A stretch of DNA of 64,000 bases from Nautilus pompilius. Its lineage: Eukaryota > Mollusca > Cephalopoda > Nautilida > Nautilidae. The stretch is from positions 702,915-766,914 of the forward strand of contig JACATO010001096.1 in assembly GCA_018389105.1 (NCBI GenBank). The letters are read 5' to 3'. The notes below the pieces were generated by a model. That model was not told the DNA's origin, did not search any database, and saw only the letters and a program-made list of their open reading frames with translations. Made by a program: the position numbers and the translations under genes. Numbering within the stretch: position 1 is the first letter of the stretch; the number at the start of each line of letters is the position of its first letter. Positions 11,221-23,912 of the stretch are shown here, one piece after another.

Positions 11221-14200
11221 GCATATAGTAAATGGAATACAATTAATATAAAAGAGCTCTCACAGGTAGGTACACTTTGGTTGCAAAACATAGTGATGAA
11301 AGATGGTGGACTAGCATGATGTGTGCTGTCTATAGTATAATGCAAAAATGGTCACTAAATTACAATACAACCTGCCTGAAAGTGGCAAAGTTGCTTGCTT
11401 AGCTGTTGTGCAGTTTAAGCTGACTTGCCCAAAAAAAGGATTAATGAAAGTTTGACATTTCTCTCACACAACAGAATTGACTACAAACCTCTTCACCAAG
11501 GGCTGCTTTAGAATCTAATTGTAGTCCAAAACAAATTATGCCATCTTAATTTTTTTTTTTTTTTTGGCATTTTTTCTCACAAGGGAAACAGCAATCTAAC
11601 AAGGTATGACTTAGTCACAGGTGTGCAGCCATGGTTTCTTAATTGAGTACTGCAATACAACAAGCAATTTCAAAATTTTGCATTTGTTACCTTTGAAGAA
11701 TAACTCTAACCTTTCGATGATATGTTAATATCTAAATGATTTCCCAGCAAACTTTAAACAGTGGTATAAATGTGTATTCAACAATGTTGCAATAAAATTG
11801 GATTAATTTTGCCTTTTTACAGATTTGCAGAAATGTGAAAATATTTGCTTTAGGACATCAATACAATGCAAAGTTTTAAAGAAATAAAACTGACAATTTT
11901 TCCATTGGTACACGGGGTCATTTAAATGAGACTGCCAGATATCATCAGTAATGCTATTCCAGCCAGGTTTATTTGAATATCCCTAGTAAATCAGTTTGGA
12001 AACAGTGCGAGAAAGAAGGATCTAGTGTTTTAAATCTTTATTATTCGGTGTTATTGACTGTACCTGATTTAATATCTAAAAATTGCATAATTATTGTTAC
12101 ATTTTTTTAAAATGATTACTGAAGTATGTTGTACAATATTTAATTCAGTTTTCTTAGAATTGAATATCTTACATGAGAAGAAATTACAGTTCAATATTGC
12201 AAGTGTCATTTGTTTCTTGCAATTTTGCACAAGTATTGGACTTAGAGAAATGCTTTTGTATTATAGTCTAGTTAATTAGAACTTCAACAGCATTGAACTG
12301 CGCTGGTGTCGTGTAATTCAGGCTTAGAACCTTCCAATTACATTGAATTTTGCGATGTTGCTATTTTACAAGTGTATTTCACTACCACAAATCTACTTTC
12401 AGTTTTTCTACTTGACTTTAAATAAGCCAGAATTTTCATTTCTTCTGCCAGATATTTTAAAGTAAAACAATTTAGCAAGTAAACCAAAGTTTTCAATCCA
12501 ACCATCATCATCTTTTTTTTAAATTATATCTGCAGTCTTAGTTTGGATTGGAAGTTGGTAAGAGATGAAGCAGGTGATTTCTGTGTACTGAGAATTTTGG
12601 GCACTAAGTCTTTGCACAGCTGCAGATTTCTTATTCATATAAATTTCTATTTGCTCTGTTCATGTTTAATCAGGAATTCTAAATGTAGTCTATTGTTTTT
12701 ATTCTTCAACCACTTGCTAGTAGTGGCAGCTTTTTTTCTATCCATTGTAATTCCTTGATTAAAAATAGCCTCCCCGAAGAAAAGGTACAAATTGATTTTC
12801 TGGGTCATGGGAATCTCTGCAATTTCAGGCATTAGAAAAATGAGCAGCGCTCTGCTTTGATTAGAGACCTGATGTCCAGCACATGCAGTCTGTGAAGCTG
12901 TCCTTAGTTTGTCCAGCAGAGCAGGAGAAAGTTGGTAGTTTTACAGCAGATTAGCGGACTTCTGTGTCCATGACAAGCGCTGGGTGGCTACTAAGGTTCG
13001 TGACATCATAAAGGTAGCATTTCGTGATGATTTTTTCCAGGTGGATGCGTGTTTCAAGACCAGTAAACTTGAGAAATCAGTTTTCTGGTGAACTTAGCAG
13101 GATACAAAAAAATTTCATTAAGTAAATGGAAACATGGTAGCATCAGAAGAAAACAAGAACTATCGCCCCTACCTTACTTTAAAAATCTGCCATCTTTGGA
13201 TTAAAACGAATTTTCTAAGCACTGAGAACTTCGACAAGGACACTTCAATTTATTCCCACCTGAAGATACTTTGATTGCATGCAAACAATTAGGATGCAGT
13301 CAGTGACGCGCACCTTTTTTATCCTATTATTAAACTATGAAAAACACTTCTTGTAGATGTGGTCATTTTAATATGTAAGAAGTCTGTTGTGTTGTACTGG
13401 CAACCACAAAGATTTGTCAACTCCCACATTCAGCATCGCACTGTGGCTGTTCCAGTGCAGCAGAGATTATATGACTGATGTTGGCTGCAAGGATTTCAGC
13501 TACAGATGCAAGTCCAAAGAGAACAATTTCAACACCTTAATGGGATTTTATTGTTTGACCACAGAAAACTTCTAAATAGCACATTTCAAAATGCATACAG
13601 TATACAAAAAGGAAAATCTTATTTCAGAAGGAAGAACAGTCAGGGGCTTTCTTGGTGTAACGTCCTTTTTTAATTTTAAGGGTATATAATAAAGTCATAC
13701 TTTTGGATACAGTAAATTTCAGTCGACTTGGCACTGATATTTGACCGAAGGCTGGTGCTGGTCCTGTAAACTGCCTATTTCACTGAACAGCCAAACTAAT
13801 GCAAACTGTTATTAAATGACTTTGTGATTAATGTGCACATTAACAGTGTGGCTCTGTGCTGCCACACACTGTTTGGGAGTGTTTGACTGACTGACTGACT
13901 AATCTTCGCCGGTGTTCATTTCACAGGGGGAGCCATCTTTTATTTCTTTAGCTGTGCTGTTAAAATGATAAACTAGGAAGGCTAGATGACAGCTAAAACG
14001 CAAACAATGATAAAAGAAAAATAAAGGCATTCAGTGCTCTGGAGAATTTACTTAGATCCTGAAAGAGATCAGGGCTGATTTCCAAGTTTCTCGAGGTTTT
14101 ATCGCAATTTTTGGAGGAAGATTGTTTAGTCTGTCAGAGGACTGATTTCATATATGGCTACTGAATTCTCATTGATTTTGCCAGAAAACATTTTTTTTCT

Positions 14201-15703
14201 TTTTCTGTTTTTTTTTTTTTTTTTTACCCTGACATATCCATTTCAAAGACTACCAATTTAAATACAGGAAAACCATGGCAAGTCCATGTATAATCTTATT
14301 ATTCTCACAAGAAATGGTATATTGCTTGCTTACAAATATGTTTTTAATGCACTATGAAATAAGCAAAATAAACTATTTACTAAAAACCTGACATATTTTC
14401 AGAGCTCTAACCTCTCAAACTGCCACGAGTCACCCATACTTACTGCTATATCTCCAAGACCTTGGTAAGTGAGGCCTATCTTTTGATGTACGCTTTATGT
14501 GTCCGCAGTGCTGTGGCGACAACTCTTGCCCCAATTTGATGATGGTTTTGTTTTCTTGTATGTACTTCATCTTCTTCGGGGCAAACGCACCTAGAGCCCT
14601 GGTTGTCCGCTAGTAAGTGTCTCCAACCCTGTGCCACGTGGGGCCTGGTATTTCTGACTCAAGTTGAGCTCTTCGTATTCAGCTAGAGAAACTCCAAAAA
14701 ACCCATGCTAGACAGATTTGCCAAACTGAGCCATTCCCACAGGACGCGGACTCTGACCACTGACCATAAAGTAGTCCAACTTTGACACTTATCACTTCAA
14801 ACTTTTTAGCCATCTACTTGAATACTTGCTGTACAAACATTTTGTAAGCACCCTAACCCCTCATTATTCTTGGAAGTAATTCCAAACCTGACTGAAATTA
14901 GCAGGACCTTTTTCCATGACTCTTCAGTCCAGGTTATGTCTAATGTTTAATAGGATTTACTTCTAGAAATTGGGAAGATGATGCAGAATATTAATATCTT
15001 GTGAGAATCTCATTAATTGCATCATTAAGTAACCAAATGAATATTCAGCAAAATGATTTTACAATTTTGTATTTACACCATCATGCTTAATTATAGATAA
15101 AATTAGCTCCTTTTAAGTTCATGGCTGAGTTTGACTCTTTTTTATCTCAAATTTCTACAATTGTCCATTTAGAGTAATCCACTCTATGAAGGACATTAAT
15201 GGATGGTTACCTTCTTTCACGTAGAATTTCATTTTTAGGTGCCATTTTCATTTTGCAAACAAAGTATCAGCAGTCATCAGTAGTAACAAAGTTCATTAAC
15301 ATTTATACAAAGCATCATCTGAACTATTGTATTATTTAAATTATCAGTAAGAAACAGCAATGGACGAATGTAAGAGCAGCAGCATACTTTAGGTATGAAC
15401 TAAAGTAAACATTCATAAATAACTTGCTGGGTTCCTAATTAGGCAAACAGTTCAAAGTGATAATGACTTATGTTCTAATGCATGGTTATTTGGATGTAAT
15501 CAGGCTATATGCTGGGTTTTCCTTAAGAATAAGGTGTTGAAATTGTTTTCATATGATTGACTCCAAATCTTGAAAAACATTATACACACATTGCTGCAAA
15601 AAGATGAGGGGTTAATTTTCTCCTATATTAAAATTAGTTGAAATAGCATTCATTGTGTAGTCCACCTTGACATTGATCAAGCACCAACAGACGTATCTTC
15701 ATT
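11221..15703. other. AT-rich CpG-poor non-coding region
   Basis: No gene recognised. Composition is AT-rich with T runs (for example 11,551-11,566 and around 14,190-14,225). A modest CpG-bearing patch occurs at about 14,450-14,760, and a GACT tetramer run near 13,884-13,900. An AATAAA on the + strand at 13,688-13,693 is a possible polyadenylation signal but has no further support. Open frames are short and carry no motif. Confidence 0.45.
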
Positions 15704-16102
15704 TCAACAAATCCAGGGCGCTACTGGTATGATGAAATGTTTGGGACAATACAAATCTTTCCAGATAATATGAAAGGCAAGATAAGGTTGTTTAATACCA
15801 AAACAGACCCAGTCATTCTCTGTGTTGAAAATATCTCTTAGGCTATAACCCTGCAAAGTGAAGGAAGAGCTGTCAATCTCCGATATGTGACAGCAGTTTC
15901 TGTGAATCACTGAAAGGCTTCGTAGACTAGTTCTCAATGATGCTCGAGCCATCAAGATTTGTCCTGATGAGGTGGACAACGCCATGCCCCCCCCCCTGGC
16001 CTTTTCTCGTTCGTTCTCGGTAGGAGTTGGACGATCATCCTTGCTTTGGCAGTTTCCGATCTTCGTCCCTATTCTGGCACCAGTTTCTTCTAGTATTTCC
16101 AT
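15704..16102 (-). CDS. Hypothetical 132-codon open frame at the CpG transition
   Basis: A minus-strand ATG-initiated frame of 132 codons sits across the point where CpG density rises. The N-terminal half is charged (Glu, Arg, Lys, Thr and a Gly run encoded by a C homopolymer on the + strand); the C-terminal half is rich in aromatic and hydrophobic residues (Trp, Phe, Ile). I recognise no domain, signal peptide or membrane segment. A TTTGCAG/GG acceptor-like site lies inside it near 15,850, so any real exon might be shorter. It could be a first exon of a leftward gene whose body is the CpG-poor region, or simply a chance frame. A frame of this length is unremarkable in 64 kb. Confidence 0.12.
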   Translation of the reverse strand: MEILEETGARIGTKIGNCQSKDDRPTPTENEREKARGGGMALSTSSGQILMARASLRTSLRSLSVIHRNCCHISEIDSSSFTLQGYSLRDIFNTENDWVCFGIKQPYLAFHIIWKDLYCPKHFIIPVAPWIC

Positions 16103-19100
16103 TTTAAATTCATGGTAAATGCCATGGTTGGTGTATTACGTATTGAGCGAATTCCACACCAAACTAATTCTCCATTTGCTTTACAACATTTTCGAACATC
16201 CATGCAAGCACCACTACCCCCGATACAGTGAGACTCTCGTCGGTTAGGTGTCCGGTCACCAGTCGTCGATAGCTCAGCTTTACTCTAATTTTGCCCGCTG
16301 AGTCCCCCCCCCCCAATCTTATTCACGGCTCCAGGGACAATTGCTTGTTTCTGTTCTGGTGGCGCTCTGTAGTCTACTTTTGCACTATGACTTGGTATAT
16401 TTTTTTCCTCTACTGTACACGTTACTTTCTGCTGATATTTTATCCGTGTTCCAGTGAACTGCGTAAAGAACATCCCTTTTAGATGTTACAATCTCTTTTC
16501 CTTATTTCTCAGTAAAGACTTGGCCCTCCCTAATTACAGGCAGCAGCCGTGCTTCCACAGATAGTTGCTCTCTTAGATTGCCTAAATGGTTGACTGTTTA
16601 CCCAGTTAAAGTGCGTTTCGTGAGAATGGCAACCGCTTCTGTGGGAGTAATTTTTTAATACGTGTTAAATATGTTGGCATTTTTTCGTTTTCTTCATTTT
16701 TGTACCATTTCACAAATTTGTTATTTTAATCGGTAATTTCAATATTTGATGTATAGATGATAGGAGATTTTTTAATGAATTTGCATTTGTTTTTACACTT
16801 TTCGCGGGTAGTGTACCTATATTACTATGCTGTACTCGTTACTGCGGTCACATCAGTAACAAGCAACCATCATCAGTTGAGGACAATTCGGATGCTACGG
16901 CAATGTTGGTCTCTATTTTTTGCTTCCATCTGTATCTTTCCAAGAATCGAGGTGTGCTAAGCTCTGTAGCAATAGGTGTTTATATGAAATCTGCTCATTA
17001 ACATCCTTTTGCTTTGCCTTTGCAATCAATAAAGCCACCAAATAGTGACCGACCTGGGCACACGAGCCCATTCGTCATTCTGATTCTGCTTCGTTTTGAA
17101 AAGTATATTTAGATATTTACTTCATAACGGAAGGGAATAAAATCTGGCTGTCTTGTTGTCTATCGAGAGAGAGAGGGTTAACTAATAGCAGGAATCTCCG
17201 TTCTAAGTTTGCTGAACTGGGTTTAATGCGAGAAGTATTAATTTGCGATTATACTTTCCGGTGAAGAGGGAAGGTGTGGGTAGTGAAACTCGTTAAGGAC
17301 AAAGTTGGGGTTCTTCGGTTGATGGGGGGTTGGAACAGATTTAAATGATCGCCCCTTTGTGATTGACTGCTAGCCAGGCATCTGGGCAGCGCCAGCGGGC
17401 TTATTAGCCAGAGGATGGTCAGCTCGCTGCGACCCTTGTAAAATGAGACAGAATACTGATGACAAAGAACCGATCCGAAGTCCGCGTTATCTCTGCAGTT
17501 ATTAGGATGAAATGCTTCCAAATTCTCAATTAGCGCCATCTAGGAGCGCGGAGACTACCACCGACAAGTGTCAGAATGGCCGGTAATTGACGCCTCAGAC
17601 TGATGTACCAGAAGGTCACACTGGCTTTGAAAGCCCCATAAATCATCCGCGATTTTACACCCAACCACTGTGTCGACTCGATAGGTGAGCGCTGCCTCTC
17701 ACCCCTCCGTGGTGCGAGATTCAATTAGAAGCCATTCCTCCGGACAGCGCTCCAATTGGGGAGAGTGTTCATCACAGCAAAGTAAGGCAGACAACTCAGC
17801 CAGTCTTGTCTATAGCACGGAGATCTTAATCCTGTTTGCTTCCCTCTTTCGGGCCCGTGTTGTCGTGTAAACCATATTCTTTTTCTAGTCGCTGATTCAT
17901 TACAGCAGCCACGTGACCTGAATAGGTGGCGCCACTCGTCGTTACTCTTGGCCGGAATGGCGCTCACCCGTTTGGACGCAGGCCAGGTCTTTTCTGGTCG
18001 CTAATTATTTATTTGTGTACGGTAGGCCGCGAATCTATCAAAAGTGCCCTGTTGGAACATTCACTTCCGGATCAGACAGTCAAAATAATAAGAGGAAATA
18101 GTTAGGACTTCTTTAAGTCGTGGTTGGCCACCTTAGTCTTCAGAAGCGGAAGCTCGGCACACGCGTGAGCTGAGCGAGACCGGAGAGTTCCATCCAACGT
18201 CAGCCAGTCTCTTTGTAAACCCTAACCCCTCCTCTCTTTTTTGTATCGATATGATTCCGCACAGCCTCATCGATATTTCTCTCTAGGATCTTTAGGACTC
18301 CGTCGGCTCTTTCTTCTTTTTTTAAGTGTCAGCTGACCACATTCGCTGCATGCTTCTGACCATTGTCCTGAATTAATTGAGCACCTAATGAAATTACGGG
18401 GGGGTGTGTAGGAATCTGCTTATATTCCTCAGCAGTTAGAGAGCCGCAGATCTTGCAAACATCTCTCCAATCCCGTAGACACGGACAGCCCCAGAAACTA
18501 GCTGATCCGTTCATGCCTCACGGGAGATGTTGAGCATTGACTTTGTACCTTTCTTGTTCGCGCTCTGCCATCGATTGTTCATCCATCCGCCCGTCGCCGG
18601 GTGCTCTTCGTCCCACAGTTCGCGTTTTGTTCCAGCTCTGCTTCTTCTCCACGGAAATGGTTTTCAAAACTGCAGCGCGTCCATTTCAGATTATTCTGCG
18701 CTGTTCCTGATGTAACGATCACCTGTATTTACAGCAGTCGTTCGCAAGATTTTCACTCCGTCGTCGTCTGCCACGCAGCTAGCATCACCCTGGAGTAATT
18801 CAACTTCCTACTGTCGACAGTTCTAATTCTGAGAATCCCTTCTAATCTTTGCTTACATGTTTATTTACAATACTGTATATTATCTGGAAAGAGGCAGGAA
18901 GTCTATAAGTTGTCCCCGTACGACTCGCAGCCCTAAAGTCATCCGAATAAGTTCGGTTGTATGTCTTGTTTGTTGGCTGTCCCTTTGCAGTTCCAAGGTA
19001 AATAAAGATTTTTTTTAAATTTTTAATTCATTTGATTTTTCAAATGTTAAAACTATTTTTATGTCCAGCAAATAATCTCGAGGTCTGAATTTAAATGTTA

Positions 19101-20477
19101 AAGACGGTGGCAAATTTCTACAAATCTCTCCGAGAAAGCGAACGTCGAGTTATCTTTATGTTCGAAATGTTTACTTGAAGGAAAAGCCGAAACATACAGA
19201 TAAGGGAAGTTAATACTTTATCTTTAAAATTACCACTGGATTATTAAATATTGCGAAGTAGATTTAATCTGATCTACTCGGTTTGAATACGGAATTTACG
19301 CTTACACGGCATATTCCAGAGAAGTAGATCCAACATAGACTGGCATACATACTCCTTTGAGATATGGTGTGTGAGCGTGAATCATATACATATATAAGAA
19401 TGTTTAATTAAGCATAAGTATTGATTTAAATGGTCTGTAGTTGAATAACATTTTCACATCTGAAGTCAACTCTATGACAAAGCCAACTCCCTTAAATCTT
19501 CCACGTAATAGTGATATTTCTGCTCCCTATTTGAATAACTCTACAGTTTTTAAATTTCACTGTTTATTTAAATGAAACTGTTACAGTAAATTTACCCAAG
19601 ACATTTCTTTATCAGAATAATTATTAGATTGAGAATTTTAAAAACCTAGTATTTCTCACAAAATATGTTTCATTATTTACCAATGTGAATGATATCAATT
19701 AAAGTGTACACTACTAAAACAGCTCCCTGGCACACCCCTGACGAACCCTTCACATATCCCGGATAGACCGGTGCCTTTACCTGACTACACGTGGACTTCA
19801 GCACAGGTAAACCTAACCAGTGATTTTTACATTCCATCGCACCAAGATTATACGTTAACCCTAACGGGGTGGGAGACAACCATTGGGACGTTCTACATGA
19901 CAAAACACGTTACAACTATAAGTTAATGCTGACATCTGCATCACAAATGTCTAGCGACTTTCACAGTCTACCATCTGAACTATAAAATCAGTAACCGAGA
20001 AAGGCTACGATGAGCGTCAAGAGTAAATGGCTGGGATGATGATTAAATTATGTATCCTATCCTTCATTAGCGGGAGAAACAATCGAGCGACGCTGCTCCA
20101 GATTAAGAAATTGCCCACTCAAAGCGATTTTCTTTATCGAACTTAACGAAGTCGCTCAACCAGAAGGGGGCCATGTGATTGCTAGCAGAAGAGTTATTAG
20201 GGAACTTGAATTAACACATTTACTTATTGATTATCATCTGATTACCTGCACAGAGTTCCAATCATCAAAGCGGCTCTGTCCGGAGAAGCCGGTTGGTTGG
20301 TCAAACGAACATCAAGTTCACACAGTGGGACGGCTGTGTCACAGACAGTTTGAAAACGTTCTCTCAGTGAGAGACAGAAAGAAATCGGATCGTGGAATGC
20401 GGTTATTTAAGTAGCTGCAGCGTTACCCAAAATGAATGGAAACTTTACAAGAGAAATGCGTCATGCTGCATGTACAG
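16103..20477. other. CpG-normal intergenic region
   Basis: No gene recognised. CpG frequency is several-fold higher than to the left, at roughly two to four per 60 bases around 17.2-18.2 kb. An AATAAA occurs on the + strand at about 17,026 and could be the 3' end of a rightward transcript; this is inference. Two CTCF-like core words lie at 17,532-17,541 (minus) and 17,924-17,933 (plus). Open frames, including a 96-codon minus frame at 17,249-17,539, show no known domain. Confidence 0.45.
17924..17933 (+). promoter_or_regulatory. CTCF-like core word
   Basis: AGGTGGCGCC fits the conserved CTCF core A-G-R-K-G-G-C-R-S-Y. A second match, AGATGGCGCT, lies on the opposite strand 392 bp to the left (17,532-17,541). 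Sequence match only; whether this organism's CTCF binds is unknown. Confidence 0.3.
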
Positions 20478-21172
20478 ATCCACCTGTCGGAGACCGACTG
20501 GTGGCACGTGCACACCTACCTGTCGGATACCTACCTGCCGGAGACCGATTGGTGGTCTCCCCTACCTGTCGGAGACCGACTGGTGGCACGTGCACACCTA
20601 CCTGTCGGAGACCTACCTGCCGGAGACCGATTGGTGGCCTCCCCTACCTGTCGGAGACCGACTGGTGGCACGTGTACACCTACCTGTCGGAGACCTACCT
20701 GCCGGAGACCGATTGGTGGCCTCCCCTACCTGTCGGAGACCGACTGGTGGCACGTGCACACCTACCTGCCGGAGACCGATTGGTGGCCTCCTCTACCTGT
20801 CGGAGACCGACTGGTGGCACGTGCACACCTACCTGCCGGAGACCGATTGGTGGCCTCCTCTACCTGTCGGAGACCGACTGGTGGCACGTGCACACCTACC
20901 TGTCGGAGACCTACCTGCCGGAGACCGATTGGTGGCCTCCCCTACCTGTCGGAGACCGACTGGTGGCACGTGCACACCTACCTGCCGGAGACCGATTGGT
21001 GGCCTCCCCTACCTGTCGGAGACCGACTGGTGGCACGTGCACACCTACCTGCCGGAGACCGATTGGTGGCCTCCTCTACCTGTCGGAGACCGACTGGTGG
21101 CACGTGCACACCTACCTGCCGGAGACCGACTGGTGGCACGTGCACACCTACCTGCCGGAGACCGACCGGGGC
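20478..21172. repeat. Modular minisatellite with CACGTG in each unit
   Basis: This tandem array is built from a 36-bp module (TACCTGTCGGAGACCGACTG then GTGGCACGTGCACACC) alternating with a 31-bp module (TACCTGCCGGAGACCGATTG then GTGGCCTCCCC), plus an optional 15-bp spacer TACCTGTCGGAGACC. The CACGTG hexamer occurs ten times, starting at 20505, 20587, 20669, 20751, 20818, 20885, 20967, 21034, 21101 and 21137. The spacings are 82, 82, 82, 67, 67, 82, 67, 67 and 36 bp. All three + strand frames are free of stops through the array, giving nominal frames of 254-313 codons. The 67- and 82-bp periods are both 1 modulo 3, so each frame cycles through the same three peptides. No single frame is preferred and the array is probably not coding. 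Confidence 0.95.
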
Positions 21173-23084
21173 TTGTGTGTGTGTGTGTGTGAATGATCCG
21201 TTTCTTCCTATGCGTCAGCCGCCTTTGTTTATTTCTATATATTCATGGGCACCGCTCAGGTTCTTATTACAATATGACCCGCCTCCGTTTGTTTCACGCC
21301 CAGAACTGTTCTTCCTTAAACAGCTAAGCACCGATACTTTCACGCTTTCCAATCAGCGAATGAGTGGTTGGCGGTGATCCGTTACAGGTGGCGACCTTCA
21401 CTCAACGAGTTAGGTCTTCGACATTTCGGAGCTCAGATCATCTTCGCCTTCTGATCAACAAGCGGCCGTTCCAGGGAATCAAAGACGGAACACGGCATCT
21501 GGGGTATGGTCTCGAGCGCGCATTTTTTTTTAAATCCAGAAGTACAATAACCATTTCCACAATCGAAACCATTATCTGAGATTTTTGAAAACCGTGATGG
21601 GGCGGACGGTTCCACAGAGACAGGGCGGGAAAGGACGAGTTCGTTGACGTCCGTGCAGGCGGCTCAGGGTGTCGCGCTGTGAGGCAGCCAGAATCCGTCA
21701 GCAGCCGGAGCCACCGGTGTGGAGGATGGATTGTTACCAGTAAAAACAAGAGACAATAGAGGCAACAACAATAGATTGCAGCAGACGTCGTCGTACCTGC
21801 GACGTATGACACGTGGTTCTAGAGCCTGGGAACCGGAGCTGCTGAGGTTGTCGTGGAGAACTGCTCGATTCTGTTTGGGGCGCAAGAGTTAAGAAAGACT
21901 CTGCGATTTTTAGCCACGGTGGCTAACGTTCGCGGTTTTAGAGGGAAGACCGTGGATCTTCTTCTTAAACAGCGGAAAACCCTGTTTTTTCAAAACCGGC
22001 CGATGACTGATGTTGCTGGTCCACTCGTTCGAAACCTGTCAGTGATATTGCAGCTTGGTGCGCCATCTGGCGACAGCCTTAACGGACTGAACGTTGGCAC
22101 CATCCCGACCTGACTGGAATCTTTCTCACCTGAACACCGAGTCTTGATCAGATGAATTCATCTCTTGTGAATTATATATAAAGTCTAAATTACCGGTGGA
22201 TTGGACGGAAGAAATTATCGAAGAGCCCGTGGAGCGAGATTGTTAGAAGTGCCGTGGTACTCAGGCGTACCATTCTGGACAACATAGCACCAGTGTGTTC
22301 TTCCAGCAATTCAGATTAACCATTTTAAGTCCAATTCACAAGCGGTTTTCTTCCCCGTAGGGCTCTGGTTGTCAGGTGTCTTAGCCAGACAATAGACAAG
22401 AACTCGCTACCTTAAAGTTATTTCCAAGTTTTTGCAACTGGTATTCACCCACTTATCTTTGAAGACGAGACAAACAAGATTCTGATCCTCACAGAACAGG
22501 GGCCATGGAGCCGTTCAGCAGCTCGAACAGGTAGAAAGTTTGCCCGGAGACAGCACCGCAAGCGACTCTTCCTGTTTCCCGTCGGCTTATGTACAGATAA
22601 ACCAGCGTCTTTACTACCATTACATCCCAATCCTCCCGGCACGGCCACGAGACACTAACTGGGAAGTAGCAACTCACTGCTAGGCAGACGGCTAGTTTTC
22701 GTCGTGTGGAGGACCCCGCCAGACCCCTCCATCGAACAAAGCGGCCGGAAAGAGGTTTAAATATTCCCCTAAAAGAGCCCTTTGCACACCTTACGAATTG
22801 AAATGATTTTAATGTTGCATCACTGGAAATATAAAGCATAAAAATCGCACCATTGTCGCGTAATTCATGAAAACTAATGATTGGTGACGATAACCGCAGA
22901 GGTCGAGGATGTGGGCTGTCTACAAACTAATTAGCGATGGCTGTGTATCTCTGCTGAAATATTTTAGCTATTATATTGTTCGCAGACATTTGATTGAAAT
23001 TAACTTATTATTCTGGGGATGTTCAAATGAAACCCGGCTGAGATAGCTTTGTTATAATGGTATGCGGTCGGGTTACTCTTGAAC
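21173..23084. other. CpG-normal intergenic region
   Basis: No gene recognised. A short (GT)n tract follows the minisatellite at 21,175-21,191. Several overlapping short frames exist on both strands (up to 124 codons at 21,438-21,812 minus) but none shows a domain or convincing start context. Confidence 0.45.
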
Positions 23085-23328
23085 CTGCTCTCTCTCTCTC
23101 TCTCTCCCTCCATCTCCATCTCTCCATGTCTCTCTCTGTACTGACGTCATCTCCCTCTCCATTTCTCTCTCCATCTCCATCTCTCTATGTCCCTCTCTGT
23201 ACTGACGTCATCTCTCTCTCTCTCTCTCTCTCCAGCTCCATCTCTCCATGTCTTTCTCTGTACTGACGTCATCTCCCTCTCCATCTCTCTCTCCATCTCC
23301 ACCTCTCCATGTCCCTCTCTGTACTGAC

Positions 23329-23364
<36 letters not shown>

Positions 23365-23395
23365 TCTCTCTCTCTCTCCACCTCTGTCTTTCTCT
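23085..23395. repeat. CT-rich array with four TGACGTCA palindromes (61-bp period)
   Basis: The array is CT-rich, built of CTCCATCTCCATCTCTCCAT-type words leading into CTGTACTGACGTCATCTC. The palindrome TGACGTCA, the consensus cAMP response element, starts at 23142, 23203, 23264 and 23325, an exact 61-bp period. After the last unit the array degenerates to (CT)n. The same module, reverse-complemented, makes up the array at 24,534-25,166. Open frames across it (Ser/Leu-rich) are simple-sequence artefacts. Confidence 0.93.
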
Positions 23396-23819
23396 CGTGC
23401 GTAATTACCTAATTAGAGGTGTTAAAGTATCACTACATTAAATTTTAAGTACTCTTCAAAGAATAGAAATAATAAATAAAGATAAAAAGTTTGCCAACTA
23501 TTTGTATAAGATATTCCTTTCTAAAGGTACAGAAATTATGGAGACTATTACAGAATACGCGGATATCCTTTCACTCCATTATTTTAAATGCAATTTTTTC
23601 CTTTTTTCTAAAGTTTAAGGCTCCGACAGATACAAAACAGGGAAATGTCCTCCAGCCAGTAAACTCCGTTTTGACTGTTGTGGTCCACAAAATCTCACAG
23701 AAACGAAACATTCCGCGGTGGACTGGATCTCGACCGGTGGCTAAGGGGCTGGTCAGTCAGGGATAAACCCCCGGGAAACCCGACTATAACATATAATTTT
23801 TAGATGGGAAAGAAAAGCG
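23396..23819. other. Unique intergenic stretch between CRE arrays
   Basis: AT-rich at first, then mixed. No gene, repeat or known motif recognised. Confidence 0.4.
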
Positions 23820-23912
23820 GAGTGGTGGCCCACACGGGCGAGCCGAACCGCGAGCAGGATTCGAACGGTGGCCGCCCAGTTTCAGTCCGATATCTCATTA
23901 GGCAATCAGAAA
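23820..23912 (-). repeat. Possible tRNA-derived SINE head
   Basis: On the minus strand, GTTCGAATCCTGC (complement of about 23,855-23,867) resembles an RNA polymerase III B box, and TGCCTAATGAG (complement of about 23,893-23,904) about 25-35 bases upstream resembles an A box. The spacing is short for an intact tRNA and no cloverleaf is evident. A decayed SINE head is the best guess; chance similarity cannot be excluded. Confidence 0.3.

Noticed and set aside
20392-21377. Three overlapping long forward frames (266, 254 and 313 codons)
   Set aside because: All three are open because the repeat unit has no stop in any forward frame; none is preferred and most of each is repeat.
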